Shown here in pieces: positions 8,958-17,118 of a stretch of DNA of 64,000 bases; within the stretch, counting starts at the first letter, position 1, and each line of letters opens with the position of its first letter. Location of the stretch: assembly GCA_964584315.1 (NCBI GenBank), contig CAZOZO010000011.1, forward strand, positions 1 through 64,000. Direction: 5' to 3'. The DNA is from CAXXOK01 sp964584315 (lineage in GTDB: Bacteria; Bacillota; Clostridia; Christensenellales; Aristaeellaceae). Below the pieces are notes generated by a model. It was not told the DNA's origin. It made no database searches and worked only from the letters and a program-made list of their open reading frames with translations. The translations under genes were made by a program, and so were the position numbers.

Positions 8958-9034
8958 CGAGGTGTAGCGCAGTTTGGTAGCGCGTTTGGTTCGGGACCAA
9001 AAGGTCGCAGGTTCAAATCCTGTCACCTCGACCA
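8958..9034 (+). tRNA. tRNA-Pro (anticodon CGG), prophage integration target
   Basis: Acceptor CGAGGTG/CACCTCG, D arm AGCGCAGTTTGGTAGCGC, anticodon stem TTTGG/CCAAA with loop TTCGGGA (anticodon CGG at 8992-8994), T arm CAGGTTCAAATCCTG and encoded CCA at 9032-9034. From the anticodon loop (8990) on, the sequence is repeated at the far end of the prophage, so the 3' part of this functional gene was supplied by the phage. Confidence 0.95.
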
Positions 9035-9043
9035 CAGAAACCC
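8990..9043. repeat. attL core (54 bp)
   Basis: Identical over 54 bp to 47195-47248. It starts in the anticodon loop of tRNA-Pro and runs past the CCA end to AGAAACCC. Confidence 0.93.
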
Positions 9044-9047
9044 TTAT

Positions 9048-9083
9048 AAATCGGCAGTTTGCGAAAATGCAAACTGCCGATTT
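9048..9083 (+). terminator. Phage-borne terminator behind tRNA-Pro
   Basis: A perfect 15-bp stem (AAATCGGCAGTTTGC, 9048-9062, with 9069-9083), 6-nt loop, then TTTT from the stem end. In the lysogen it replaces the original tRNA terminator, which now lies beyond attR. Confidence 0.75.
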
Positions 9084-9101
9084 TGTGGTAAAGGGGCGAA
9101 A

Positions 9102-9133
9102 TGGGGAAATAATTGGGGAAAAGTGGGGAAAAC
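9102..9133 (+). repeat. Arm-type direct repeats TGGGGAAA(A) beside attL
   Basis: Three direct copies: TGGGGAAA at 9102, TGGGGAAAA at 9114 and TGGGGAAAAC at 9124, spaced 10-12 bp. The same motif occurs twice in the same orientation beside attR (47054, 47065). This is the pattern expected for arm binding sites of a tyrosine integrase on both sides of attP. Confidence 0.6.
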
Positions 9134-9136
9134 CAT

Positions 9137-9173
9137 CAACAAGGGCGGCCGCCTTTTGCGGTCGCCCTTGTTG
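9137..9173 (-). terminator. Integrase terminator
   Basis: A 16-bp stem (9137-9152 with 9158-9173, one G-T pair) with loop CTTTT. On the minus strand it follows the integrase stop at 9264 and is trailed by GGTTTTCCCC. Confidence 0.65.
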
Positions 9174-9263
9174 ACTTTACCCTGCTGCTTGACAGCGTTC
9201 CAAAAAATCGCGATGGATGAAAACCGTGTTGCCCGCTGCCTGATTGGCTGCGTTGCTGCCTGC

Positions 9264-10589
9264 TTATGGTTTGCGAGCCGGGCTGAAGGAGATAGTCGGG
9301 TGCAGGGACTGCAAACGGCCGAGATCCTCGGAGGGGGTTTGCTGGGCGCTGAAGAGCTGCTGCATGACTTCGGCGGCGGCCAGGTCGCGCTTGCGGAGGG
9401 CATGGGCGTATTCGCGCAGGGTGGTTTCGGCATCGCTGTGGCCAAGGCGGGAAGCAACGGCGACGGCGTCCACGTTGTTGGCTAGCAGCAGTGATGCGTG
9501 CGTATGGCGCAGATCATGAAAGCGCACGCCGGGGAAATCGTTGCTATCTGCGAACTTGCGCCACTGTTTGCTGGGGGTATCGTGATGAAGTGGGGAACCG
9601 TCCCAGCTACAGACGATGGTGCCATCGCCGCGCCAGCGATCGCCCAGGAGAGCGGCCACCTCCTGATGATATTTTTGGGTTTCGCTCAGGAGCACCAGAA
9701 GGGCGATGGGCAGCGCAATCAGACGGTTACTCTCTTCGGTTTTCGGGTCACCGATGAAGTTGCCTTCCTCGGGGGTATATTTACGGGCACGGGATATGTC
9801 GATGGTACCTTTGGCAAAGTCGACATCCTCAAAGCGCAGGCCGCCGACTTCGCCCAAGCGAAGGCCGCAGGTGAGCGCGAGCAGGACAGCGGCGCGGAAG
9901 GACATATCCTCCTCGTTCGCCAGGGCGCGGAGCAGCTGCACAGCCTGATCATCGTCCAAGAATTGCATCTTCTTGCGCTTGAAATGCGGGCGGGTCACTT
10001 TGTCCATGGGGTTAGCATCGAGCTTATCCCAGCGGACGGCCTGCTTGAAAAGGCCGCTGAGACAGTTATAGTAATGCAGCACGGTGCGGTCGCTGAGGGT
10101 TTCGGGGGCGGCCTGCTGCCGCTTTTCGTAGTGTTCCTTTTCATCCTGGGTAGGCTTGCGTTTGCGCTGATCCGGCGGCAATGCCGTACCCCGCTTGGGC
10201 GCATTATGCAGGGTGTTGATGAAGCGCTCCAGCATGAGCGGGGTGAGCTTGTGCAAGGGAACATCGCCCAGTTCCGGAAGAATGCGACGCTCCAACAGGT
10301 GCGTGATGGTGTGCACATAGCTGGGCGAGCAATTGGGGCGGAGGTATTCCTTGATGTAAAGATCAGCAAAGGTGGCGAGGGTTTCCTCTTGCTTTTGCTG
10401 AAGCGCGCCGGTTTCGGCGTCCAGCTCCATGCGCGCGGCCTCCATCTCCACACGCTTGCGCATGGCGGCTTCGGACGTACCAGCGGGGAACTTGATTGCG
10501 CTGCGAACCCATTCAAACGTACCGTCCGGCTGCTTGAGTTTTACGCCGATGCGCCAGCTGAATGCGCCGCGCTTTTCGATGGTCGCCAT
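9264..10589 (-). CDS. int: Tyrosine-type site-specific integrase
   Basis: 441 residues. The N-terminus resembles an AP2-like arm-binding domain (MATIEKRGAFSWRIG), then a SAM-like core-binding domain (about 75-200) and the catalytic domain. Catalytic residues can be seen: first Arg in CGLRLGEVGGL, HDLRH near 358-362, GHSDAETT near 383 and the nucleophile Tyr in LREYAH near 394. The ATG at 10589 is preferred over an in-frame TTG at 10604, because the GGAGG at 10598-10602 fits it. It catalyses recombination between the tRNA-Pro attB and phage attP; the gene reads toward attL, as is usual. Confidence 0.93.
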   Translation of the reverse strand: MATIEKRGAFSWRIGVKLKQPDGTFEWVRSAIKFPAGTSEAAMRKRVEMEAARMELDAETGALQQKQEETLATFADLYIKEYLRPNCSPSYVHTITHLLERRILPELGDVPLHKLTPLMLERFINTLHNAPKRGTALPPDQRKRKPTQDEKEHYEKRQQAAPETLSDRTVLHYYNCLSGLFKQAVRWDKLDANPMDKVTRPHFKRKKMQFLDDDQAVQLLRALANEEDMSFRAAVLLALTCGLRLGEVGGLRFEDVDFAKGTIDISRARKYTPEEGNFIGDPKTEESNRLIALPIALLVLLSETQKYHQEVAALLGDRWRGDGTIVCSWDGSPLHHDTPSKQWRKFADSNDFPGVRFHDLRHTHASLLLANNVDAVAVASRLGHSDAETTLREYAHALRKRDLAAAEVMQQLFSAQQTPSEDLGRLQSLHPTISFSPARKP

Positions 10590-10642
10590 AGTGCAAGCCT
10601 CCAAAATCGTTGAGGGGGGTTATACGATTCTATGTGTTCTAA

Positions 10643-10750
10643 TGTTACAAGCAGAAAAACGCCCTGAAAACCGTTGAAAAATAAAGGTTTGTATTGTCAC
10701 AAATAACCCGATACGGAATGTTACAGGCGGGGGTGGCTATGTGTGACAGG
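10643..10750. promoter_or_regulatory. Cluster of TGTNACA sites upstream of the integrase
   Basis: Four copies of the palindromic heptamer TGTNACA occur at 10643, 10695, 10719 (as TGTTACAGG) and 10742 (as TGTGACAGG) between the divergently placed ends of int and the repressor gene. Similar sites recur near attR (46887, 46927, 46979). They are probably binding sites for a phage protein that controls int or excision. Confidence 0.45.
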
Positions 10751-10757
10751 AATACCC

Positions 10758-11273
10758 TTATCCGTTCTTTTTATCAACACCCATGAAAGCAGCAAGAATT
10801 TCATTCGCTTGCAGGCAACAGGCACCCAACGCATTGGCTTGAATGAGCAGCGCGGCTACATCCTTTGCAGTGGCAGCCGCCAGCACCCCTCCCATGGATG
10901 CCAACACGCCTTTGAAGCATTGCATGGGAGTGGCACCTGCGGGCGCACCAGCGGCGTAGTAGTCGATAAATTGACGGGTGAGTGTAAGTATATCATTCAT
11001 GGAGAAACTGTCAGGTTCTACTGCAAAGAGCGCATTAAAAACCTTATGAGAATCTGGGCTTGTTGATTGTGGCGTGTTTGAAAGCCCAAGCATATAATCG
11101 GCTGAAACGTCGAAAAATCTGCAAATATCAATCAAAAGCGGTACTGGTATCTCTTGGCCATTTTCAAGATATGAAAGTTTTGCTTGAGAGATTTTCAGTG
11201 CCTTCGCAACATACTGCTGTGTAAGGTCATGGTCTGCACGAAGATCACGCAGCCTTTTACTAACTGTATCCAT
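10758..11273 (-). CDS. CI-like phage repressor, XRE family
   Basis: 171 residues. The N-terminal ~65 residues are a Cro/CI helix-turn-helix (RLRDLRADHDLTQQYVAKAL...QAKLSYLENGQE). The C-terminal part is helical, Ala-rich and unrecognised; it shows no LexA-like Ser/Lys self-cleavage motif, so induction may work through the antirepressor rather than RecA. ATG 11273 is chosen because AAGGA lies 9 nt upstream; a GTG 21 nt earlier is less well supported. It is divergent from the antirepressor gene across an operator-rich spacer. Confidence 0.85.
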   Translation of the reverse strand: MDTVSKRLRDLRADHDLTQQYVAKALKISQAKLSYLENGQEIPVPLLIDICRFFDVSADYMLGLSNTPQSTSPDSHKVFNALFAVEPDSFSMNDILTLTRQFIDYYAAGAPAGATPMQCFKGVLASMGGVLAAATAKDVAALLIQANALGACCLQANEILAAFMGVDKKNG

Positions 11274-11295
11274 CTTCTCACATCCTTCATTCACT

Positions 11296-11423
11296 TTATC
11301 ATATTATACAATCTTTTGAATATGGGGTTGTGTTTTATCAACTTATCATAATTTTGTACCAACATGTATTGACCTTTCCGATAACTTGATATATACTGAC
11401 CTCATTATCAAGAATCATGATAA
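11296..11423. promoter_or_regulatory. Phage switch region: early promoter and TTATCA operators
   Basis: Rightward promoter TTGACC (11369-11374), 17-nt spacer, TATACT (11392-11397). A near-palindrome TTATCA-N7-TGATAA (11405-11423) lies just downstream of the -10, over the start of transcription. Further TTATCA half sites are at 11296, 11335 and 11343. A TATAAT on the minus strand (11308-11303) could be the -10 of the repressor promoter. This layout fits a lambda-like genetic switch bound by the CI-like protein. Confidence 0.6.
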
Positions 11424-11515
11424 ACCAAAGGCTGCGTACATTCCAATGGGCCGAACACAACATTTCACGTGAAAACACTGGTTAGTACAACGAAAAGAAA
11501 GCGGAGTGCAAGTGG

Positions 11516-12394
11516 ATGAACGAATTGCAGGTGTTCAAGAATGATCTGTTTGGCGAGGTGCGCACGGTGATGCAGGGCGGCGAGCCGTGGTTTGTGGCGG
11601 CTGATGTGTGCAGGGTGCTCGATCATAGCAATGTAAGCATGGCTATTGACAGGCTTGATGACGATGAACGGGCTAAGTTGAACTTAGGGCGTCAGGGCAT
11701 CACAAACGTTGTAAACGAATTCGGCCTGTACGCTCTCATCATGGGCAGCCGTAAACCAGAAGCCCGCGCTTTCAAACGCTGGATTACCCACGAAGTCTTG
11801 CCCTCCATCCGAAAATATGGGCTGTTTGCCAGCAGCGGCATCTTTACCGAACCAGATACCATGGCCGCACTGGTACGGGCGTTGCGCAACGAGCAGGAAC
11901 GCTGCGAAAAGCTGGAACAGCGGTTGCGCTGGGCCACGAGCCCACAAGCCGCCGCGCTACGTGAGCGTAGCCGAGAAGAACGGCGCGCCGCACAGGAGGA
12001 CGATCTGGTAGAGCAGGTAACAGAAAAGTTTCTTGCAAAGATCGCGGAACTGATTAGCAACGGGCGGGCTTGGGTGGAGGAACTAAACGAGCCGAACAAA
12101 GGCACGCGGAGCGATGGAGAGGCTATCGGATACGCGGACGAACAATTCCTTTATGTGCGCCCTGCTCTTGCCTACGAGTTGGTATGTCGCGAATGCCGAG
12201 CGCAGGGGGTTCCCTTCCCGGTAACCCAACATGCGCTGATGCGCTGCCTGCGCGAAGCAGGGGCGGTGGTGGGAAACGAGCATGGAAAAGCCAAGAGCAC
12301 GAGGCCAAAACGAGTGCATGGCGCTGTGGCGCGATACTTGTGGGTAGCCCGTGACAGGATAAAGGCCGAAGCGCCGGAAGGGAGCGAGACATGA
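11516..12394 (+). CDS. Bro-N domain phage antirepressor
   Basis: 292 residues. Residues 1-105 are a Bro-N/antirepressor domain (WFVAADVCRVLDHSN..., NEFGLYALIMGSRKPEARAFKRWITHEVLPSIRKYG). A coiled linker follows (about 120-165). The last ~85 residues (IGYADEQFLYVRPALAYELV onwards) are related to the C-terminal end of this phage's primase-helicase, including shared DxQ, P, QG and RxxG positions; this may be a winged-helix DNA-binding module. Proteins of this type lift repression during induction. It is the first gene of the early operon and ends in an ATGA overlap with the next gene. Confidence 0.85.
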   Translation: MNELQVFKNDLFGEVRTVMQGGEPWFVAADVCRVLDHSNVSMAIDRLDDDERAKLNLGRQGITNVVNEFGLYALIMGSRKPEARAFKRWITHEVLPSIRKYGLFASSGIFTEPDTMAALVRALRNEQERCEKLEQRLRWATSPQAAALRERSREERRAAQEDDLVEQVTEKFLAKIAELISNGRAWVEELNEPNKGTRSDGEAIGYADEQFLYVRPALAYELVCRECRAQGVPFPVTQHALMRCLREAGAVVGNEHGKAKSTRPKRVHGAVARYLWVARDRIKAEAPEGSET

Positions 12395-12939
12395 TGCATA
12401 TTTGCTTTCGGAAACGCCGCAAGAAACGTTTTAGGATGCGTCGCCTTCGTTGTCAATGGACGCGTCCAGTGGCGCTGCTGCTGGCCTGCGTGGCGCTTTG
12501 GATGTTCTCCCTGCCCGCCGCGATGGCGGAGGCTGGCGACGAGTACACCGTGACCACGGCGGGCGACACCCTGAACATCCGCGGCAACCCTTGGGTGGGG
12601 GCAGATGTGATCGGGAAGCTGTGGCCGGGGGATCGGGTGACGCTGGTATCCGAAAGCGACGGCTGGGCGCTGGTGACCGCGGACATTGAGGCCGGTCAGG
12701 GGTACGTGAAGAGCGACTACCTGACCCTTACGGATGCCAGCAGCCCGCTGGGCACCTACCGGAACGGCAGCGACGGGCGGGTGCGGGTGCGCATTGAGCC
12801 ATACGGTAAGCGGGTGCGGTGGCTGGAGGCAGGGGACACCGTGGATGTGACGCGGTGGACAGATGCGGACGGCGAACGGTGGGGGTTCGTAGGCGATGGA
12901 TACGTGCTGGAGCGTTGCCTTGAGGAGGTTGTGCCATGA
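12391..12939 (+). CDS. Exported or membrane-anchored SH3-domain protein
   Basis: 182 residues. A very basic N-terminus (RKRRKKRFRMRRLR) leads into a hydrophobic segment and a possible signal-peptidase site (LPAAMAEA, about residue 45). Two bacterial SH3-like repeats follow (DTLNIRGNPWVGADVIGKLW...; GRVRVRIEPYGKRVRWLEAG...), a fold that often binds cell-wall peptides. In an early operon it could alter the lysogen's envelope, for example in superinfection exclusion; this is an inference. It overlaps both neighbours by 4 nt, pointing to translational coupling. Confidence 0.65.
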   Translation: MMHICFRKRRKKRFRMRRLRCQWTRPVALLLACVALWMFSLPAAMAEAGDEYTVTTAGDTLNIRGNPWVGADVIGKLWPGDRVTLVSESDGWALVTADIEAGQGYVKSDYLTLTDASSPLGTYRNGSDGRVRVRIEPYGKRVRWLEAGDTVDVTRWTDADGERWGFVGDGYVLERCLEEVVP

Positions 12940-13094
12940 GTTACTACCGCGAATGCCCCAACTGCGGCGCGCACCTTGACCCGGGTGAAGCGTGCGATTG
13001 CGAAAAGAAGCCCGCCGCCGATACCAAGCGACCGAAACGGCGCACGGAAAAGACCGCCAGAAAGGAGGCAGCGAAAGATGCAGACCGCAATTGA
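12936..13094 (+). CDS. Small zinc-ribbon-like phage protein
   Basis: 52 residues, starting in an ATGA overlap with the upstream stop. It begins MSYYRECPNCGAHLDPGEAC and carries CxxC and CxC pairs fit to bind one zinc, followed by a Lys/Arg-rich tail. Overlap and position support expression. The function is unknown; nucleic-acid binding would suit the composition. Confidence 0.6.
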   Translation: MSYYRECPNCGAHLDPGEACDCEKKPAADTKRPKRRTEKTARKEAAKDADRN

Positions 13095-13407
13095 CCTTGC
13101 GCACCAACCCGACCAGACCGCCTGTACGCCGATGCTGACCAGCGGAGAGCTTACCCTTCCCCTACGCTGCTGCGCCAGCTGTGTATGGCGCGGACGTGGC
13201 GGGGATGATTGCGACGACCTATACGGCGGGACGCGTTGCACCTGTTTTACGCCCAGCGCAGACATGCTGGAGCAGGCGCGGGCACTGGTTGGGAAACTGC
13301 AAATGGCATATGGGCTTCATTTATCCGGCAAGCTTGGCAAGCGGCTTATGTGGCTGGAACACGCTATAGACCAACTGCAACAATTCATCGGAAACCGGAG
13401 GCCGTGA
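13078..13407 (+). CDS. Hypothetical phage protein with cysteine cluster
   Basis: 109 residues from the ATG at 13078 (AAAGGAGG 8 nt upstream), overlapping the previous gene by 17 nt. Residues ~30-55 hold five or six cysteines (LRCCASCVWRG, DDCDDLYGGTRCTC), a likely metal site, and the C-terminal half is helical. It is not recognised. Its place in the early operon before two regulators suggests a role in replication or regulation. Confidence 0.6.
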   Translation: MQTAIDLAHQPDQTACTPMLTSGELTLPLRCCASCVWRGRGGDDCDDLYGGTRCTCFTPSADMLEQARALVGKLQMAYGLHLSGKLGKRLMWLEHAIDQLQQFIGNRRP

Positions 13408-13409
13408 GG

Positions 13410-13892
13410 ATGGACAAGAACAACATGTATCTGCGGGCGCGCCGGGAAGCGGCCGCCCGCAACCCGCTGTTTTCCAGCCGGGAGCGTGTGGCGGAGATGG
13501 TGTACTGCTGCGCCTATACCCTGGGCGATTACGAGAACGGGAACATTGTGCCGCCCTGCCATGTGGTGCAACAGATGATCGAAGTGTATGGCGCGCCCTG
13601 GCTGCGGGCGGCGCACATCCGCGCCAACTGCCCGATCCTGACAGAGCAGTACCGCGAAAGCGACGGGGAAAGCACGCTGGAACGCTCCGCACTGGGCTGG
13701 GCGCTGACCTTCCCCGGGGTGCATGACATCGCGTTGCAGTTTGCAGCCGTCGCCCGGGACGGGAAGGTGGGGCCGGACGAAGAAAGGCTATGCGCCAAGA
13801 TCCGCGCCAAGGCGGTGGAGATCCGCGCGATGATGCAGGAAAGCATCGACGCGCTGGACAAGGCCATGGATAAGGGGGCAAGCAAACCGTGA
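13410..13892 (+). CDS. Putative phage regulator with degenerate XRE-like helix-turn-helix
   Basis: 160 residues. Residues 8-60 (AAARNPLFSSRERVAEMVYCCAYTLGDYENG) resemble a Cro/CI helix-turn-helix, with the typical helix 4 end LxxYENG. The C-terminal half is helical (ALGWALTFPGVHDIALQFAAV...), like other clostridial phage proteins of this place in the genome. It stops in an overlap with the next gene's GTG start. Confidence 0.6.
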   Translation: MDKNNMYLRARREAAARNPLFSSRERVAEMVYCCAYTLGDYENGNIVPPCHVVQQMIEVYGAPWLRAAHIRANCPILTEQYRESDGESTLERSALGWALTFPGVHDIALQFAAVARDGKVGPDEERLCAKIRAKAVEIRAMMQESIDALDKAMDKGASKP

Positions 13893-14230
13893 AACTGGCA
13901 ACACCCAACGAAGCCGGGGCAGTGCTGGGCATCTCCGCGCAGCTGATCCGCAGCGGGATCAAGACCGGGCGTTTCCCTTGCCTGTACCTTGGCACCCGAA
14001 TGATGGTAGACCTCGACCAGCTGGAGCGTATCCTTGCCGATGAACGCAAGGTACAGGGCATCAGCATTGAGGAAGTGAGCAAGCTTACCGGCCTGAAGGT
14101 ATCCAGCGTGCGGCGCGGGGTGCGCGCCGGATGGATCCCCGCGGTGATGAGCGGCGGCAAGTATCTGTTCCAGCCGGAGGAAGTGCTGGCCGCCATCACG
14201 GAGCGTATGCAAGGCGGAACGAAAGGGTAG
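13889..14230 (+). CDS. Tandem excisionase-like winged-helix protein
   Basis: 113 residues from a GTG that overlaps the upstream TGA. Two similar MerR/excisionase-type units follow each other: residues 1-55 (TPNEAGAVLGISAQLIRSGIKTGRFPCLYLG) and 58-110 (SIEEVSKLTGLKVSSVRRGVRAGWIPAVMSG). Each has the helix-turn-helix and wing of small phage excisionases. It could be the Xis partner of the integrase, or an early regulator; the tandem form favours binding to repeated sites. Confidence 0.65.
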   Translation: MKLATPNEAGAVLGISAQLIRSGIKTGRFPCLYLGTRMMVDLDQLERILADERKVQGISIEEVSKLTGLKVSSVRRGVRAGWIPAVMSGGKYLFQPEEVLAAITERMQGGTKG

Positions 14231-14244
14231 AGGGGGCGCGAGCC

Positions 14245-17106
14245 ATGGAACTACAGGAGTTTCTGGCGCTTTTGCGCGTGGAAAGCGGCCCAAACGCCTC
14301 CGGGGAATACATGTGCCGCTGCCCCGCCCATGATGACAGCACCGCCAGCCTGTGCGTGACCGAAGGCCCCATGGAGCGCGGCAAAAGCGCCGGAATATGG
14401 GCGATCAAGTTTTGCTGCCAAGCCGGATGCGACAACGCAGAGATCATGCGCAGGCTGAACGTGAAGCCCAAAGACCTGTACCCAACCAGCCACGCCGACC
14501 CGAAGAAGCAGCCGCCTGCCGACCAGCGCGTGCGTAAGGGTAAGGAACTGCCGCCGCCCCAACGCAAGAAGAAGGAACTTGGGAAGCTGACCGCTGTGTA
14601 CCACTACACAGACGAAGCGGGAAGGGCGCTGTTTGAGGTTTGCCGGTATGAACGCGAGGAGGACGGCAAGACCCAGAAAACCTTCCTGCAGCGCGTGCAT
14701 GACCCCCACAACATCGAAGCCAAGTTTGACGGTTATGTGTATAAGGCCGACCATGTGCGCCACCCGCTGTACCGTTTGCCGGAGGTGCTGGAGGCCATCC
14801 GCGCCGGAAAGCCCGTGTACCTGGTGGAGGGAGAGAAAGACGCGGACAACCTGGCTGCGCTGGGGTTTACCGCCACCACCAACCCAGGCGGCGCCAGCAA
14901 GAAGGGGCTGGCCATCAAATGGCAGCCGGAGCACACCGAGAGCCTGCGGGGCGCGGACGTGATTATCCTGCCCGACATCGACGAAACGGGCACCTACGAC
15001 CGGCGCAAGGTGGCGCGACTGCTGCTGCCCGGATGCAAGCGCGTGAAGCTGCTTGACCTGACACAAAGCGGCATCCCGCTGCCAGAGAAGGGCGACATCA
15101 CCGACCTGTTCAAGATCGCCAAGAAGGCGCGGGGGCTCGAAATACTCGCCAAGCTGGAAGCGGACACGCCACCCCTGACCGCCTCCATGCTGGACGCACT
15201 GGAAAAAGCGACGGCGCAGCAGGACGAAGCCCCTGCCGAAAGCGACCCCGAGCGGGAGAAGGCCGCCGAGCGGATGAACAGCATCCCCGGCTATTGCGTG
15301 GAGGATGGCTGCATCTGCAAATGGGAAAGCGAGGAGAACCACCGCCGCCTGTGCGCGTTTTTGGCGGTGCCGGTGGCGGAGATCACCCGCGACGATGGCC
15401 TGAACGTGGAAACGGTAACCCTGATTGATGGGTGGACCCGCGACGGCGCGCGGCTGCCACAGGTGCGCGTGAACAGCAAAGTGTTTGACCGCATGGGCTG
15501 GGTGATGGACAACTGGGGGCTGCGCGGGAATATCCTGCCCGGCAGCACGGTGAAGGACAACCTGCGCTATGCCATCGCCGCCGCTGGTGAGAAAGGCGTG
15601 AGGCGGTACACGGAATACAACCACACGGGCTGGCGCAAGATTGGCGGCAAGTGGGCGTACCTGTACCAAGGCGGCGCGATTGGCAATGACAACGTGAATG
15701 TGGAGCTGGGCAGCGGCCTGCAGGCGTACCGGCTGGACGGGAATGGCGACCCGGGGTTTGCGGGCATCAGTCAATCCGACGCAATCATGGCCAGCATGAG
15801 CCTGGTCATGAACCTTGGCGCACGGCACCTGATGGTGCCCCTGCTGGCAGCCGCCTACCTGGCCCCGCTCAAAGAGGCCATGGATATGGCGAGCTGCAGC
15901 CCAAATTTCAGCCTGTTTCTGGTGGGCGAAAGCGGATGCGGAAAGAGCACGGCATCGGCGCTGGCGCTTTCCCATTTCGGGAGCTTTACCGCCAACAGCC
16001 TGCCCGCCAGCTTCAACGATACGGCTAACTACATCCAGAAGAAAGCGTTTTTGCTCAAGGATGTACCCATTGTGGTGGACGACTACCACCCGACCAGCAG
16101 CATCCAAGAGCGCCGGAGAATGGAAGCCACCGCGCAAAGCCTGAGCCGCACCTTCGGCGACAACGCCACCCGCAAGCGCATGAACAGCGACACCAGCCTG
16201 CGCGAGGACACACCGCCCCGGTGCATCAGCATCATCAGCGGAGAGAGCACGCCCAACGTGGGCGAAAGCGGCGTGGCACGGTTCTACCTGATCAACGTGG
16301 AAAAAGGGGACGTGCCCATGGACGACGCGTTGACCGCTGCACAGGAATGCGCCCGCAAGGGCTACCTGGCCAAGGCCATGCGCGGGTACATCGAATGGCT
16401 GCTGCCCCAGATGGACGCATTGCCGGACAGGCTGCTGGAACGCTTTCAAGCCCTGCGCAGCAAAGCCCAGAAGGAAGCCAGCAAGCGCGCCCACAACCGC
16501 GCGCCGGGCACGATCGCCTGCCTGATGCTGGGGTACGAAATGATGTTGCAATACATGACCGAAGCCGGGGAGCTTTCCCCATCGCTAGCCGAAACGGAAA
16601 GGAAGGCAGCCTGGGACACGCTGCTGGCCAACAGCGCCCAGCAGGCGGAAGAAAGCGCCGAAGAGCGACCCGGGCGCGCCTTTCTGCGAACGCTGGGGGA
16701 AATGCTGGTGGCCAAGGTTGCCGCGGTGCGCGACCTGACCGACGGCACGCAGGCCAGCGACCCGGCGCGCGGCATGGTGGGCTGGATGGACAACCAATAC
16801 TACTACATTATGCCGGAGATGGCCTTCACGCTGGTGAGCGAACAGGTGCGCAAGCAGGGCATTGAATTACAATTGCCGCAACGGAGCCTGTACCGTCAGA
16901 TGCGCAGCGATGGGCTGATTACCCCGCCGCCCACCAGTAAAACCTACAGCTACCTAAAGCGCGTGCGCAGCGACAAGCCCGCCGAGCGGGTGCTGTGGAT
17001 CCCGCGCAAGCTGCTGGACGGCGGGGAGCCCGCCGAAGAGCAGATCCATATTGAAAGCCTCTCCAACGGCCATACGGTGGTCGACGGGGAAGAAATACCC
17101 TTTTAG
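14245..17106 (+). CDS. Phage primase-helicase (zinc finger, TOPRIM, DUF927-like ATPase)
   Basis: 953 residues from the ATG at 14245. Order of parts: a CHC2-type zinc finger (C24, C26, H29 and cysteines near 62-67); a TOPRIM region (about 190-260: VYLVEGEKDADNLAALG then DVIILPDIDETG) for primer synthesis; a DUF927-like helicase/ATPase with Walker A GESGCGKS at 561-568 and a following VPIVVDDY acidic motif; and a C-terminal ~85-residue module shared with the antirepressor. It should prime and unwind phage DNA at the fork. No separate phage DNA polymerase is seen, so the host polymerase is probably used. Confidence 0.85.
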   Translation: MELQEFLALLRVESGPNASGEYMCRCPAHDDSTASLCVTEGPMERGKSAGIWAIKFCCQAGCDNAEIMRRLNVKPKDLYPTSHADPKKQPPADQRVRKGKELPPPQRKKKELGKLTAVYHYTDEAGRALFEVCRYEREEDGKTQKTFLQRVHDPHNIEAKFDGYVYKADHVRHPLYRLPEVLEAIRAGKPVYLVEGEKDADNLAALGFTATTNPGGASKKGLAIKWQPEHTESLRGADVIILPDIDETGTYDRRKVARLLLPGCKRVKLLDLTQSGIPLPEKGDITDLFKIAKKARGLEILAKLEADTPPLTASMLDALEKATAQQDEAPAESDPEREKAAERMNSIPGYCVEDGCICKWESEENHRRLCAFLAVPVAEITRDDGLNVETVTLIDGWTRDGARLPQVRVNSKVFDRMGWVMDNWGLRGNILPGSTVKDNLRYAIAAAGEKGVRRYTEYNHTGWRKIGGKWAYLYQGGAIGNDNVNVELGSGLQAYRLDGNGDPGFAGISQSDAIMASMSLVMNLGARHLMVPLLAAAYLAPLKEAMDMASCSPNFSLFLVGESGCGKSTASALALSHFGSFTANSLPASFNDTANYIQKKAFLLKDVPIVVDDYHPTSSIQERRRMEATAQSLSRTFGDNATRKRMNSDTSLREDTPPRCISIISGESTPNVGESGVARFYLINVEKGDVPMDDALTAAQECARKGYLAKAMRGYIEWLLPQMDALPDRLLERFQALRSKAQKEASKRAHNRAPGTIACLMLGYEMMLQYMTEAGELSPSLAETERKAAWDTLLANSAQQAEESAEERPGRAFLRTLGEMLVAKVAAVRDLTDGTQASDPARGMVGWMDNQYYYIMPEMAFTLVSEQVRKQGIELQLPQRSLYRQMRSDGLITPPPTSKTYSYLKRVRSDKPAERVLWIPRKLLDGGEPAEEQIHIESLSNGHTVVDGEEIPF

Positions 17107-17118
17107 GAGGATGCACGC

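Noticed and set aside
9048..9173. CRISPR-like array from the close hairpins and TGGGGAAA repeats beside attL
   Set aside because: Repeats are 8-10 bp at 10-12 bp spacing and the hairpins are terminators; no regular repeat-spacer pattern or cas gene exists in the window.
14251..16551. A 766-codon minus-strand frame opposite the primase-helicase gene
   Set aside because: Antisense frame produced by GC-rich codon use; the plus-strand protein has clear motifs.
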